Source: Hanleya hanleyi | Taxonomy: Eukaryota > Mollusca > Polyplacophora > Lepidopleurida > Hanleyidae | Direction: 5' to 3' | Assembly: GCA_036873755.1 (NCBI GenBank) | Contig: JAVTVY010017181.1 | Location: 496,001 to 560,000 of the forward strand | DNA: 64,000 bases | Shown here: in pieces, positions 24,101 to 39,100 of the stretch | Position numbering within the stretch: the first letter of the stretch is position 1 | How the letters are laid out: each line of letters opens with the position of its first letter | The notes under the pieces: model-generated | Told to the model about the DNA's origin: nothing | The model's database searches: none | What the model saw: only the letters and a program-made list of their open reading frames with translations | Position numbers and translations under genes: made by a program

Positions 24101-27100
24101 TCAAAATACATAGGGTTATTCTCGCAAGTTCTTACATGTGGCAATTAAAGTGGTTAGTTTACAGAACATAAATTGAAATAACTCCGTCACCAACTAAGGA
24201 TGATGAGAATATTTGAACTTAAAAAGCAAATAACAAATTAAAGTTGGTCAATTAAATACACAAGAGAGGAGGAGACATTACCTTGCTAGGCAGAGTGCCA
24301 TCATTTGTAAGGACAAGGGGTAATCCTTCAGTTCTGCCCACAAGGGTGCGCTTGAACAGTAACAGTGGTTCTCCTCTCTTGTTCCTCACAGAAGGCTTCG
24401 AAATAGTTATCCTCGGCAGATTTCCCTCCCCTGACACTTCAAAAAGAAGGCTACGACCTTTGGCCTGTGTCGGAGATATGCCTTCGATGGCCGCTTCAAA
24501 CATGGCACTGTATGACTGTAAGAGACAATGACATGTTATCATGTGTTATGAAGGTCAGAATCATGAATACAGTAAGAGACAATGATATGTTATCATGTGT
24601 TATGAAGGTCAGAATCATGAATACAGTAAGAGACAATGATATGTTATCATGTGTTATGAAGGTCAGAATCATGAATACAGTAAGAGACAATGATATGTTA
24701 TGTGTTATGAAGGTCTGAATCATGATTACTATAAGAGACAATGATATGTTATCATGTGTTATGAAGGTCAGAATCATGAATGCAGTAAGAGACAATGACA
24801 TGTTATCATGTGTTCATGTTTGATAAAAAAAATATAGGAAAAATAGGAATTTTTTTCATAAAAAATAGGAGTTTTATAGGAATTTTTAACATGAAAAAAT
24901 AGGAAATATAGGAGATACAGATTAAATTTTCACTTTATTTCTGCTTGACATACCTATTTACATTCAATTGTGGCCTCCTCCTCCCCTTCAGCCACCCTAT
25001 CCAAGTTGTTACTTCAACAAGTCTGATTGAAAAGAGATCTACAAAAACGTTCCTCCTCTTGCCTTGATACTATGTATATCTGGGCTCAAGAGTTAGATCC
25101 TGTGACCTCCAGGCAGATATGGGTCAGTTACGAGGAGACACTCTGTCTGGCCGGTCTCACTACAGCCCAGGGGTCAAAGGTGGAGCAGTTATGATAATGT
25201 CATCTTATAATTAACTTCTTTCATCATGCCCATATTTTATTCTCTAGAAACCATGATATTAGATTTACATGAATATGATTTAGATGTATCAATCATTTGA
25301 AGACTAAACTCTCAAGATATTTATTTTCTCTGTTCTCAAGATCAACCTGTCATCCCGATGCCACTGTTGTGTTAGTTTGGCGTTCCTAATATACATCCAC
25401 ACATGAGGGAGAAACTCTATCATTGATGAACACCAAAACATACTCATTGCTGTCCGCGACGAGGCAGAGGGGGAAGCATTTTACAGCTTACTATGTCTGG
25501 TGTAGCCTATAACACAACACATTATAAATTAACTTATAATACAGGATATTATCATTCTAAACAGGTAGCAATGAATGACACAAATAAAACTTGAACATAT
25601 CCTTTCTATATCATACATAAAGTGACTAGTGGACTCCCAGCATGGATCAGCATCTGTATTGAGGTTTGAAATCAGTTTTCCAAGTCAGGGGTAGAATAAA
25701 ATGTTACAATGGGAATTAAAGATTACAAATGTGTATAAAATGCGGGACGTTGAAGGCAAGGCCATGCTTCTTCTGTCTTCTAAATCAATGATGTACGAAA
25801 ACACCTTCTGTGCTGGTAACATCACAGCTATCAATTTCCAATCTGTCACAGGTCAGAAGTTTTCAGGCCTGTCACATGCTAAAACTACGTGTACCTGTCT
25901 GAAACAGGTTGACAGGTGTAAATTTCAATCCCTGCAAGTACATGTAGGATCATGAAAAGACATAACTGTCACTATTTCTTCTTCCTCTTGGCAGTAACCA
26001 TGTGTTCAATCATAATCACCCGTCTGGGAAATATCTGTTACCAACAGTGCGCGTAAATATGTGACATGTATTTTTTGTAGCAATATGGGGGAAAAAATAG
26101 GAAATATAGGAATTTTTTCCAAAAAATAGGAGATTTATAGGATCCTATAAAAAAATAGGAAAAAATAGGAAATATAGGAGGACTGGGACCCCTGTGTGTT
26201 ATGAAGGTCAGAATCATGAATACAGTAAGAGACAATGACATGTTACCATGTGTTATGAAGGTCAGAATCATGAATACAGTAAGAGACAATGATATGTTAT
26301 CATGTGTTATGAAGGTCAGAATCATGAATACAGTAAGAGACAATGATATGTTATGTGTTATGAAGGTCAGAATCATGAATACAGTAAGAGACAATGATAT
26401 GTTATGTTTTATGAAGGTCAGAATCATGAATACAGTAAGAGACAATGATATGTTATGTACGTGTTATGAAGGTCAGAATGATCAATACAGTAAGAGACAA
26501 TGATATGTTATCATGTGTTATGAAGGTCAGAATCATGAATACAGTAAGAGAAAATGATATGTTATGTGTTATGAAGGTCAGAATCATGAATATAGTAAAT
26601 CCTATAATAATTCAATGACCGGAAGCAAAATTACCCACCATAAAATCAGGGCTGATAAAATTTATTAGATACTGAAATTGTCCAAAATCATGCAGATAAT
26701 TCATTATTTCTTCATTATTTTCATGATTTTAGACAATGATCAAAATTAATCAGAATTGAATTTTATTCAAACATTGCAGGTGATCAAATTTTAAAATGAT
26801 GGTTGAATTGTTATACGATAAACATCTACAAAAATAGCATAATCACAATGAAATAGATGACCATGAAAACAGTAAGCTAGAACTTCATGGTCAACAAAGG
26901 ATATTATAATGTTAGTACTGTATAATCATAGGAAAAGTTGAACATGAAGCATATACTAAGAAGGGGAGAACACTGTTACAATGCTTGAATAATATGATAA
27001 CAAAGACTGAATTATTTGAGAAGGCATGAACATCCCACCCAGACAATTTTCTGCAAATGTCATCATACTGTACAGGGTGCGAAATAGCCATTTGCCCGAT

Positions 27101-30100
27101 TGCCCGGGGCAACTAAATTTTTTTTCGGGCAACCTGTTTATGACAGACGGTGGTCCGGCGGGCAACCTCGTTTTTTGGTGAAAAAACAGAAAAAGCCTGC
27201 AAGTCTGTTGATACGATCGTCTCATATCATACAAGGACTATTCATCAGGCTGAAATTAAAAGAAGGCCGAGTTGAAAGAGTTTGATGTCGGCAAACAGTT
27301 TTGGTCTTTGGAAGATGGCAAACCGAATGTTGACGTACGGTAACGAAAACTGGACACCGCATAATTCAGTTGCCAATAACGAAACTACATCCAAGGTTGA
27401 CTTTGTTGATGGTTCACAAAATTTACTGTTAATCCTTTTCTGATGACTATTATCGAATATAACCGCTACAAATATATATTTACCTCAAGGCTAGATGAGA
27501 TAACATTGAAAATTTGTGATTTGCACATGGTTAGTCAGCCATCAGGCTCATGGTTATCCCCCCTTAACAGTAACATTACATGATTATCTCCCCTGTAAAG
27601 TAGCATCTGGATGTAAAAGTTTAACTTAGCAGATGAGAGATGGGCACCATGAGTTGATTTATTCATTATCATATTTTAAGTAAAGTAATATGAAATAGGC
27701 AAAGCCTAGAAACGAACGAAGTATACTTCTTTTGTTCGCTTCTGACTTTGCCTTTTTCGTATAATTTTTTTTTTTCGCAAACCATATAGGTCTATATAGC
27801 ATAGTCACTGTTATATTACGGAAGCTTAGAAGGGACATTGAAAATTATATACATATAGGCGCAGCCTAGTGCGAGTTCTTTTCATTTTCCTGGTCGTTTG
27901 TGGCTTGGTGATTTCTGATGAAATACTGGCAACCCAAAGTTTGGAATTGCTGTGGTTGTGGATGATGCGTTGAATATTTGATCAATCGGGAAACGTATTG
28001 TTCTTTATCTGACATAGCAGACTGCCTATACCATATAGTATATGTTTCACACATTTCAAGGTCCGAAAATATGAATTATCTTCAGTATAATCAAATACAG
28101 TCGATCAGAATTGATACTCTGGATCGGATCTGGGATAAAATATGTTGATCGAATATATAAACCACAAAATATTGGGATGCTTCTTCATTATAAATTAATT
28201 TAAGGAATGAAACTGATAGAATTATTTTAATTTTATCCTTGAATGAAAAATTAAGAATGCCAAACTGTTCGAAGAGAGATATTACTATATAATGGACAGA
28301 AATATTGCGATGTTTATAGTTATATATAATCAAATTATTGTAAACAAATGAAAAACAAGCTTGATAGCTTATGAAGCCAGGACATTCCACCTTGAGGACA
28401 TTTACCCCTGTAGACATTTCCCTAGATATTTCCTCCTTCAAACATTTCCCTCTGTGGACATTCCCCACTCCCCCTCCCCCTCTTTTTTTTGTACTATAAC
28501 TACAAATGTGTAACACACTGAAATATTTTAAGATACTTTTAACAAGATTTGTATGATTTAGTAAAATATTGTAAATAGATATCTTGGGTTTTGCCATGAA
28601 TTACTTTCTCTTCAACAGGGCACTATTTTGACATGCATAATTCATCTCAGCAAATCTGTGCTACGTAATAAAGAATTCAATTATACTACCGGTACCGTAG
28701 CTATTGTTTTATCATGCCGAATTATAGAAAATAATGAATAATAATAGAGAAATGCCCCAAATTTGTTTTTGTCAATATTTCAATTTTGTTAAACATTTGT
28801 ACGAACTCATAGTACAAAAATATATAGGAAGGGGGGGGGGGGAAGGGGGGAATGCATGTCTAAATATGAGGGGGGGGGGATGCATGTCTAAATATGAGGA
28901 ATCTGACTTTCTAAAATTTCGTTTTATAAGTTGTTTGAGTTCTTGGTAAAATTTTGCTGTTTGACTTCAAAGCTATTCATGAATTGACCCCTCAGAAGTG
29001 TACGGATCTAAACACAATAAAATCTGCAATAAACTATAGCTTGATGAATGTGTTTGTTTTATGAACTTTACTTGCATCTTGGTTGTCCGTACCTATTAAT
29101 TTAATGTCTAGATCTAGGCCATAAGTGAATGGATGATATCTGACGGTTCAGACAATCGCAGTATCACCGTTTACTTGGAAATGATTTCTTGCCTGTTATA
29201 ATTAAAATCCCCTATTGATAATCAGCTTGTTGTGACCCCCTTCCCCCTTTTCTTTGCGAACTTTGGATGACCTAATTTATCACGCGGACGTCAGCGACAG
29301 AACTTGAATGGCTTGATTTTGCTACGGCGTAAGGTCACAATTCCGTGGCAAATGTTTATTTTTTAAATGAACAACCGATTATCTCTTTACGAAACATCAG
29401 ATCTTCAAAGCCTAATAAATAAGCTTGTTTATAGATGGACACGTTATACAGCTTTTTCTTGCCGTAGAACTAAATTTTATGAAATTTCTGCACTGATGTG
29501 AACATTCGCAAATTCTCGTGGATCTCCGGTTTGAGATCTTATGGATGGCGAAGTGTACGCAAATGAATCAGTCCCCTTCGTAGATTTCCGCTCGGGAGTT
29601 CCGAATGTGATGTGAAGTGCCATTTTCGCCAAAAAGAGGTCTGACCGCACTCTGCAAACATTTGCGTGCGGGAAGTGCAGACGACACTCGGGCGTTTTCG
29701 CCAAATATTCTATCAGTCGGAAGGGAATTCATCCTTGAATTTATTAGCATATTATCCTTTTTTTGTTTCAAATCTATAGCAAATATTTTTAGAATTAAAT
29801 TTCGATACTGTTCTAATTTTAGCTATTACCCACACTGCCTCAAATCCAATATGGCAGCCCCCGCAAAATACGCCCACGCAAACGATGAAATCTGAACATG
29901 ATAGACTACGGTGATTGTCTGTCTTTACATGGATTTACACTGGGTTTGTGATTAAGTTCTGTATCTGTATTTTGTCTCACGTAATGCATGTATGTTACCT
30001 ATTTAACGAACTCCGTTAGGGACCGCTTCGCGGTCCCGAACTTCGTTCGTTATAAATATCATCATCTTGCTCATAGCTACTTACTACAGATTTTTTTATT

Positions 30101-33100
30101 GATTTATTTATTTTTTTCGTTTTCTTTATACAGATGTAGTGCAATTAATTATCAATTACACAATATTAAAATGAGTCATTTGAAAGCATATTTTTCTATA
30201 AAAACTCTGAAATTCTATCCTGTCATAGCTGTAGGAACCCTGGCTTTTCACTTACATAAATTTCTCATAACTTCATAAATTAATTTTATGAAATGAGCTT
30301 ACTTAGATTTGGTTTCATGGCAAATTGTTGCTGCAATGGTGCCATTGCGTTGGTTGTTAAAAAGGTGTAGAACTGCCAGTTGGAGACCAAACAAAAAGAT
30401 TCAGTGATGGTCTAGTCTGTACATGATCATCAGATTGTGACAGTTGAATCATACTTGTTTTGTCGAGTCTGATTTTGGGTCCAAATAAAGTACATATATT
30501 TTCGGGCAACTTAAAAATTAGCCGGGCAACCTGAAAATCAGATGCAGGTTGCCCTTGGGCAACCATAATTATTTTTCTATTTTGCACCCTGCTGTAACCT
30601 TCCAAATGTCATCATACTGTAACCTTCCAAATGTCATCATACTGTAACCTTCCAAATGTCATCATACTGTAACCTTCCAGAGAAAGATTTGATGGGGAAT
30701 CCTCTAATAATTGGATGACCCTACTAAAATTCAATCACCACTTTGTAAACAAAATTTCAATCCGTCATCTTAATAAATTTGATCACACTTCAAATCGACA
30801 AAGAAAAGCGACAAAATAATATCTGCATGGTTTTTTCAACTTCATGTTCTAATAAATTTGATCACCCCTGATTTTTTGGAGGGAAATTTCATTTTGAATA
30901 TGGTATGTGACTGATGACTAAGTAAACTAATGTTATTTATGAAGGTTAGTTTGTATTTCTTTTTCCTCTGACCCACATAAATACTTTTGGTTACATACCT
31001 GCATGGAGGGAGGTATGAAGGTCACTGTGGCGTACACAAAGCTGTGGTTAGCGATCTGTGCTCGTGGTGGCTCAACGTCAAAGATATCCGTGTGCTTGGA
31101 TGCAGCTGTACCCCTGGCATTCACAGGTTTGATAGTGAACAGGACATCACAGGGCACCTAAAAGGGAGAAAAGTGAAATCTAATCAAAAATGCCAGGAAA
31201 ATATACCTAAACTTATGTCTTTGAGATTGTTGATTGAAGATAACATGCTAGGTTTATAGATTACAAGCTTTGGTATCTCATGTGTATTACTGCCTTGATT
31301 TTTACAGGCGATGATTTTTGGGTTATCCTCTTTTCTCCGCGTTATCGGAAATATAAACAGACCTTTATATCATGCTTGAAGTTTCAGACTAATACAGATG
31401 GCCACATGAGAAAGTTGATATATGTATATGCTCGATCAAATAGAAGTAAATTTTGTACCTTGTTGGAGTTTGAGATCTTGAACCTGGCCTTAGCTCGTCG
31501 ACCAACAATGACGTTATTGAAGACAAACTTCTTCTCATCCTCCCCATACACTCCTCCATCATCACTCTACATAAAAATATTGTGTCATAAGTCAAAAAAC
31601 AGCTGGTCTGAGGTCCCCCGAACAAATTAAAGGGTGGCAAGTATGTGAACTCAATTCTAAGTGAAATCTTATGGCCAGGTACTCACATACTCAATCTGGA
31701 AAGAACTTGTTCATCTCCTTTCCAGGGGTGACCGTAACAATAAGAAGTCCATTTTCCTTTAGATTGAGGCCACTTCTAAATGAGATTATTACAGCTTACG
31801 ATTCCACTAAAATACAAGAAATCTACAAACTCTTCACCTGCATAAAACATAAGTTCTGTCAGTTTTCATGGGCAATCTCTGGGATGTTTCGCTTCATGGA
31901 TCTCACTGTTTTCATAATTTTTTTATTTTACCGCTAAATCTTGGAACTGAAGTAGCACAAGTCCAGTTGAAGTCTTACCTGGTTACCATGCTGCCAAACA
32001 CTGAGGTTCTTACAAACCCTGTGCTCCTCGAAGATTGAACCAACATCCTCAATGTTGATGGAGGGTATACACGCCTCTGCCAGCAGTCTATAAGGGATTC
32101 CCCCAGCATTATCAGAGGGGTCACGGTCTGTAATATCTACCGCCAGCTCCTAGTGATAAACCATGTCAATTTCGATATTACATATTCAGTTGAATGGTAA
32201 CTCTCTTGTAACTCCTGACTTCTGACACTAACAATCGATCACAACCATGCTTTGCTAAGATTTTTGATCAGTCACTCTGATAAATTGGATCATCTCCTAA
32301 ATGTAGGAGAATCACATAGAGGAGGCCCTGTTACCATGGTTACTGGTTCATTTCATCAAATTTCCCATCCAATGAATGTAATCACCCTGATGTTTGGAGG
32401 TTTGACAATACACCTGCTGTGATTGAATTATTAGAAGGGTGACTATAACAGATTATATTATCATAATACACAGGTAGTTCAGAGCGGGCTGATCGAGTAT
32501 TGGTACAGGAAGGGGCTTGTACCTTTGGGACAGTGCTTCTATCACCAAAGCGAATTATTTCAGTCAGGTTGATCCTTTACAAAAGTAGGTTGGAGCTGCA
32601 TATTATTCAACATTAAATAAATGAATATCGTATTTAAAAATTTAGGAGAGTTACAATGTAAGATAACCTGTTCTGATTCCTTACCTCGTCAAATCTGCCC
32701 TGTTGTTCGGCCACACAGTCTACAGTAATGGACTGATGACCATTGGGCAGTATGATGCCAAATGCTGGGAAGACCGCGAATGCTCCCAGGACTAACCTGG
32801 ACTGACCCGCACCATCTTGTCTGTAAAATAATGGCACATCAAGAAATAAACACCTCAGTAAATGCTTCAACCCTATCTGGCCAAGGGAGGAGGGGCAGTG
32901 AACTTTTCTTTCATACTCTCAAATGGGAAAAAATTCAGAGCTGAACTTTGTGAGTTGTAGCTTATAACATTGAGCCATTTTGAGGCTATTTGCATAATCC
33001 CCGAGCAGAGAATCATGGGTAAATTTTAAATAGCGAACAAGTGGTGATACCAGAGAAGTGATTTTATAACTTTCTGCTTAAAATTTTTGGTTTTCTGTCG

Positions 33101-36100
33101 ATAAAAGTGAGCAAAAATTATTTTATTTCACATCAGATAATAATTTACTAATTTATCATGAAATTTATGTAAAATCAGACAATGTATTCTGGGAAAATGG
33201 CCTATTCGTCATGTAAGGAAAACACAATAGGTGACTACATGTAGGGAACCTAGTTTAACCTGGAAAAGCTACTCGACAAGCTGTATTGCACACGGTGTTC
33301 CCGGTTTGAAGACCTTTACATGACGAACTTCCCGGGAGAATGGTGTCCTAGTGACGTCATCAGAACGAACATCATGGATTTTTTTTACATTTCTGGTAGA
33401 GCTTGACCCAAGAATATAGTGTGGTCAGATTCACCTCCCTAGTCTCCAGGATAATAAAATTATTTAGTCCAGTGAAAGTACCTATTGATGCAGCCACTGA
33501 TAATGCTTGGAGATATTATGCTCATAACAGTTGAAGTAGTAATTATACAGACTCTTTATACATGGTCTGCCTGTATCCCATCTCCACAATATTCACAGAA
33601 ACCCAATGATTTGAAAACCCAAAGCCACTTATTCATTCAAAGTTGAAAAAAACACTTTGCTAACAATATATATTGTATGTAACCATCTCCCAAATTATGA
33701 TCAAAGCAATTGCCCATTTCTGTTAAATCTCATTGAATACTTAGCTTGACTAATATGGTGGAAGTAAAAGCATGAATATTATAACAGTTCAAGTTAGTCA
33801 ATATGAATGATTGAAAGATGTCTCAGAGAGGATTAGAGAACTGAATGGATGAACCAGTGTTATTCAATGATGTGTGGAGAAGAACACAAAAGGTAGAACC
33901 ATAAATTTCAACTAGTTCCATTGTTATAGTATGCATTCATTTAGAACTAGCTGGTTTATAAAAAGGTGCTACCCCATGTGTTCTGTTGTGTAAATACAAC
34001 AAACTGTAAGCTTTTCCTACACTACAACATTAAACTTTACAAAGCATGGCAGATTATATGGAACATAACATGCAGCATAAAAATTGTTAAATAAGAGTGC
34101 AATATCATTACAGGTGAGGACCCAGACTCAATATTTAACTGTATTCCAATGTGCATTATTGACAATGATAAATCTGCCTTCTCTTACAGAATTTTCAGCA
34201 AAGTTATCTCTCTTGATCAAGGCAAGAATTTGTCTCTGGTGATATTTTGCTACAAAAAAGACAGTGTTGGAAAAGATAGGTTTTAGATTTGGATTCAGAT
34301 CACAGCCTTAAATATAGACTTTTCAAGATTTGAGAAGAAAAAAGAAAAGCAGCATCACCACACCACTGTTTTCAGACACTTTGGACACAAACAAAAAACT
34401 TGTTGGACTAATCGTAAGCGTACTTGGTAAAAACTAAGTTTGCATTTCTTTACTTTATACTGGAATACAGTTGAGTACAGCATGGATGCACACCTGCAAA
34501 TGGGTAATAATATGCAGTGAAGTTTGAGAGTACCTGCCACCTCCATAGCCCCTCCTTGTACCGGAGTAACCAGCCTGGTACTTGGGTGTATTCACTACTA
34601 TCTGGCTCAAACTACCCCCATCGCTTTTACCAAGTGAGAGAACAACAACAACACATGTACAAGATCAAATTACAGAGAATAAAACAGAGGTGGAAACCAT
34701 ACTCTCTCCAATTATTCACATACACAGTGGATGTGGTTTTAAACAAGATTGAAGCTAATACAAACCAAATGTTATTTTCAGCTTCACTAGTTCAGTTTAC
34801 TGTTTGGTACATGTATATTAGAGAGATTACAGTTGTTGTTGATTACAGTACAAAAAGATTGATGATGAAATGCAGAGATCACTTTCCAAGTACGTATGTG
34901 CTAATTAATTTATTACAATACCCATAATAGATCAAATTAATTAATGGTTGGTTTGTCGAAACTCATCTTATTTTGAAAGACATTTGTCAATTTGTCAAAT
35001 TTTAAAGTTAAACAAGGTGGGCAAGAGAGAATAAATGTGTTGAGGAAATCAGTGTCGCCCATCTCCCTTTGTTTGCAGTAATTCTGATGTTACAGTGGCT
35101 CTCTTTTGTTGAGCAGATCTCAAGGGAGGGAGATGAATTACTTGATTTTCTCAGCATGGTTTTCTCATCTTTATCATCATGGTATAACATACATTTCAAA
35201 GAAAAAAGAAGCGTGATAGTCACTCTTCAAGATATATGAATTTTTGACACAAAAAAAATCTAAGAATTTCACCATCAGACAGACAAATATGTAAGGTCAT
35301 GAATATACAATAAAGACACCATGAAATAACAGGTAATGAATGCAAATGAATGATTATGTACACATTATGTGACAAACAAAGGGGTACTTTTCAGAGTTGA
35401 GAGAACTTTCCAATAAAACTGTTATTCTTAGTCTACAACAGTAATTATCAGAAACAGATAATGTGCAGTCTAAATGAAACAAGTGGTACAGTGACAACAT
35501 AGAAACATTAGTTTGGAACAAAAATTGGTGGTGTTCTGCAAGTGATACCGAGGAAAAGCAATCCATGTGATTTCTACAAAACAGTTATTTGATGGAAGCA
35601 ATTATATTAGTTTTGATCAAGGGTTTTATCTCTTACCTCACTGAATCAGCCTTCTTGCCAGTTCTGGCTATAGAACGACCCGAACTGGAGCCATCACGTG
35701 ATTTTGTACGTTTATCTCCTCTGACAGTCCTGGTAGAGAAAATAAAGTGCTGTCAATGGTGGATATTTCAAGAAAGGAAGTGTCAAAAATATTTTGATAG
35801 TGAAGAAATATTAATTTGTTTGATTAACAGTTGCTGCAATAAAACATGATTATAAAATTCTCAAATTTCTCATACATTAGCAGAGAATCATTTGTTGGAA
35901 AATACTGATTATGTCCATCTAGGTTTATACTCTGCAGGCTACTGCATATTCAAAATGATAAGTTAACGATAGATGGCAGACTAAAAGACGGAACTGTGAA
36001 TGTGCTTGACTCAGTTATATCCAAGGGGTAAACAAGTCATTCAGACTTAGTATAATATTTGGTGATGCAGCTAAATGGACCCAGTGACACACATGTCCAT

Positions 36101-39100
36101 GTGCAATGGGAGATGTGTACTTACGGTCTAGCGTTTCTGCCAGCCAGCTGGGCAGCGGTTTCTTTCACCATCTTACTGACAGTGTATTTGAAATCAAATT
36201 CTCCCTTGTTCTCGATGACAAATGTCCGTGTTTTCTTGCTGTTCACCAGTAGAGATCCAAAGTTGATATCGTTCATTGGTAAAATGTTGTACCTGAATAC
36301 ACAAAGAAAATTTGGGTTTAGTATTATATGTATCCTCTAATAAAAAGTAACACATTTTTTCGTTGTGATGTGTCCTATTATGCTCCTGTCACAAAAAATT
36401 TTACAACAGCCAAAAGATGGTACTGTACAATATGTAATATCACAGTTGAGGTACAGATTTCCAGGACTGCTGTAAGCGATAGCTGGTGTTGAATTCAGGG
36501 TGGCTAAATTATCAATTTCTAAAACAATTGATAATCAGCTGTTTACCACTGAATGCAATAGAGGTTGAATTGCCAAACACATGGCCTAGTTCTGAGCACT
36601 CACTTGCTGAAAACAGATCTGACAGCGACTTTGATTGGAATACTGGCAATGGTCTCTCCTCCCTCGATAATGGATGGCTCAATCACCTGACACTTCAGCA
36701 GGGGCACGTCCTTCACCGTGATCTCCTTACGTGAGCGGAATATCACCTGAACTTGAGTGGGGCGGTCCAGCGGGCTCAGCGTGCCCTTCTGTGGCAGCAC
36801 AGAAAACAGGCTCGTCACACCAGGGTTAGTAGGGTCCACATCCTCAAACAAAAAGCTGTAGAGAGAATACAAAGTTGGATATGTTACTGAGCATTCCATC
36901 TACAAAGTCTAAAACACTTGTTCAGATTATTGTTGAGGTAGCCTAACAGGCAAGGATAAGAAATATATGAGAAAGATGAACTAACGAACAGGAAATAAAT
37001 ATTTACATGTATTACTTCCTCCACACGGATGTACAATCTGAAATCATATAACATATGGTTCTATATAACTTACTTGAAGGCAATCTCATATTTTCCCTTA
37101 TTTTTGAGCGTACACGTCTGTTTGGTCTCATCCATGACCCGGATCGTGCCAAAGTCCAGACCACCGTCAGCACCTGTGGGTAAACAATGAGGTTAGAAAT
37201 GTATTGAAGACATTTGTCGTTATTACATTGATATTTCTTGCTATTTTTAAAGCTTAAATAAAGCTATTTTTGGTGATAAATGGGAATGGTGGACAGAACC
37301 AAGAGTAGATACCCAAAGATCTTAAAGCTAAAATAAAATACTTTTATTTATCATAGCAAGTGCTGGTATAAGAAGTATTATTCTATGTCTGAAATGAGTT
37401 ACCTTTAGGAAAGCTCATATCAAGAGCCACATCATAGGCCTCGGCTAGCACCTGTATGGCTTCAGTCTGCACCACACCCATGATGTTCTCCACATCAGAT
37501 ACCTACAATGTATAACACCAATTGAGAGGTGAGGCAATTTTCTTCCCATTTACAATAAAGCAATGTACTATTGACCTAGCACAGAATAGCAACAATAGCA
37601 GACAGGTATATATATATATATATATATACATTATTTGGGATGGGAACCAATGTTAAACATGCCATGATGAAATAGTGTATATACTGATCTATTATCCTGA
37701 TTATTGGACAGCGCTGACTAACCTCAAGTCTGAGCATCTTCTTGATCTGGTTGACAGGCTTCATGGCTCTGAAGAACGCATTGAGGGCATACTCAGACTT
37801 GGGCTCGATCAGGCCGTTGTCAATGGCCATAGAGAAGTCATCACCCAGGTTCTCCAGGCCGCTCAGTTTCCAGGCCACAGGTAAGAGTGTGCTGTTCCTC
37901 AGGTAAATTGTCTTTGTGTCCTTCCTGGAATGGTTAATGTTGATATTAATAACTGGGTATATAGTTAATTAATCATCCTTGCACACATGATTACCTGCCT
38001 TATAAGAAAAAAGACTTCAGGTGAAAAAACCCGAAAGACTAATAATTGGGGTCCTAATATGTTAGGACTCATTTGTAAACTCACAGACACATCTGAGCCT
38101 GTCCAGCTCAGTAGGCCCTGTCACATGTATTATTACGAACGTGAAACCTGTAGTATGAATATTAATATCTGGTCACATGTCGGTGGAATCGATGGCAGCA
38201 TGCAGGACGGTTAAACACTCCCGAAATTTATTGAACTTTATCGACGATTCCGTCATCCATCCTGCATCGACATTCCGTCCAAAGAGACTGTTATATTCCC
38301 GTAATACGTGTATGTGTTGTTCTTTTCGCGTCATGGAGAATAGAACGACCATCGGTCCTGTCTTTTCATCAGGTCGTCTGTCGCCCGCCAAGAATGATGT
38401 CGCCAGCGTTTGACTCGAACTTTACCAAGAAACGTTGGGCGCCTGTCGACGTGAAGGCCCGCTGACTCACCACAATATTGTACGTTTCGACTGATTCTCA
38501 ATATGCCCAATCATGGGGAGTTATGGGAGCAACTTATTGTGATTTATGAAAGATCGGAGCGGGTCGAAAAACATGAGGTTTTTTCCACCGGAAGTTACAT
38601 TTGTTCGCGCACATTTGGTTGCGCAGGCATTCTCCGCACATGCGTGCTGGTGTTACAAGACATCGTCAATGCTGAAGCCAATACGGCTCGGTGACAACCC
38701 ATGCTCGTGCTCGGAAGCATGCTGGCGAAGTCATGTCAGTCCACGGTTTCGGATAACAACAACAACAACACGGACGTTCCGTGGGTTACCAGAAATAGAC
38801 AGACCAGAACCTGCTGTGACCTCCAGGACAATCTGCCCAGATATCATGTGTAAATAGTAATTGCTGGTCCTAAGAATATAGACCTCAGAACTTGACAACT
38901 CGTATGTTGATCACTCATCTTCCTTTTGCGTATAATTTACAACATTATGCTTGTGAAAGGGAAGCTAGTTGTCACGGTGGTATGCAACGTCATGTGTTTC
39001 GCCAGTACAAGTCTGATATAAGTTCCACCCATGATTTGAAAGCAACAGAAGTACTGAAGTGGCCTCCAAGTGTTTACGAAGTCACGATTCCAATAACAGT

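Larger units (their letters stand above)
30681..36603. other. introns between w30 and w23: nothing recognised
   Basis: Non-coding stretches above 300 bp are 30681-30998, 31158-31458, 31567-31978, 32150-32684, 32821-34533, 34624-35636, 35730-36124 and 36293-36603. They are AT-rich and I see no transposon termini. The 1.7-kb intron 32821-34533 is the largest; its block near 33000-33400 is less AT-rich but unassigned. Confidence 0.6.

Noticed and set aside
25685..25705. CAGGGGTAGAATAAAATG as the left end of a further 5-bp-TSD element
   Set aside because: It resembles the 19212 terminus, but no matching inverted end or duplication was found nearby.
24496..26445. Periodic hydrophobic or charged peptides (18-residue period) on both strands
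   Set aside because: The 54-bp minisatellite period is a multiple of three, so any strand stays open; the array is intronic.
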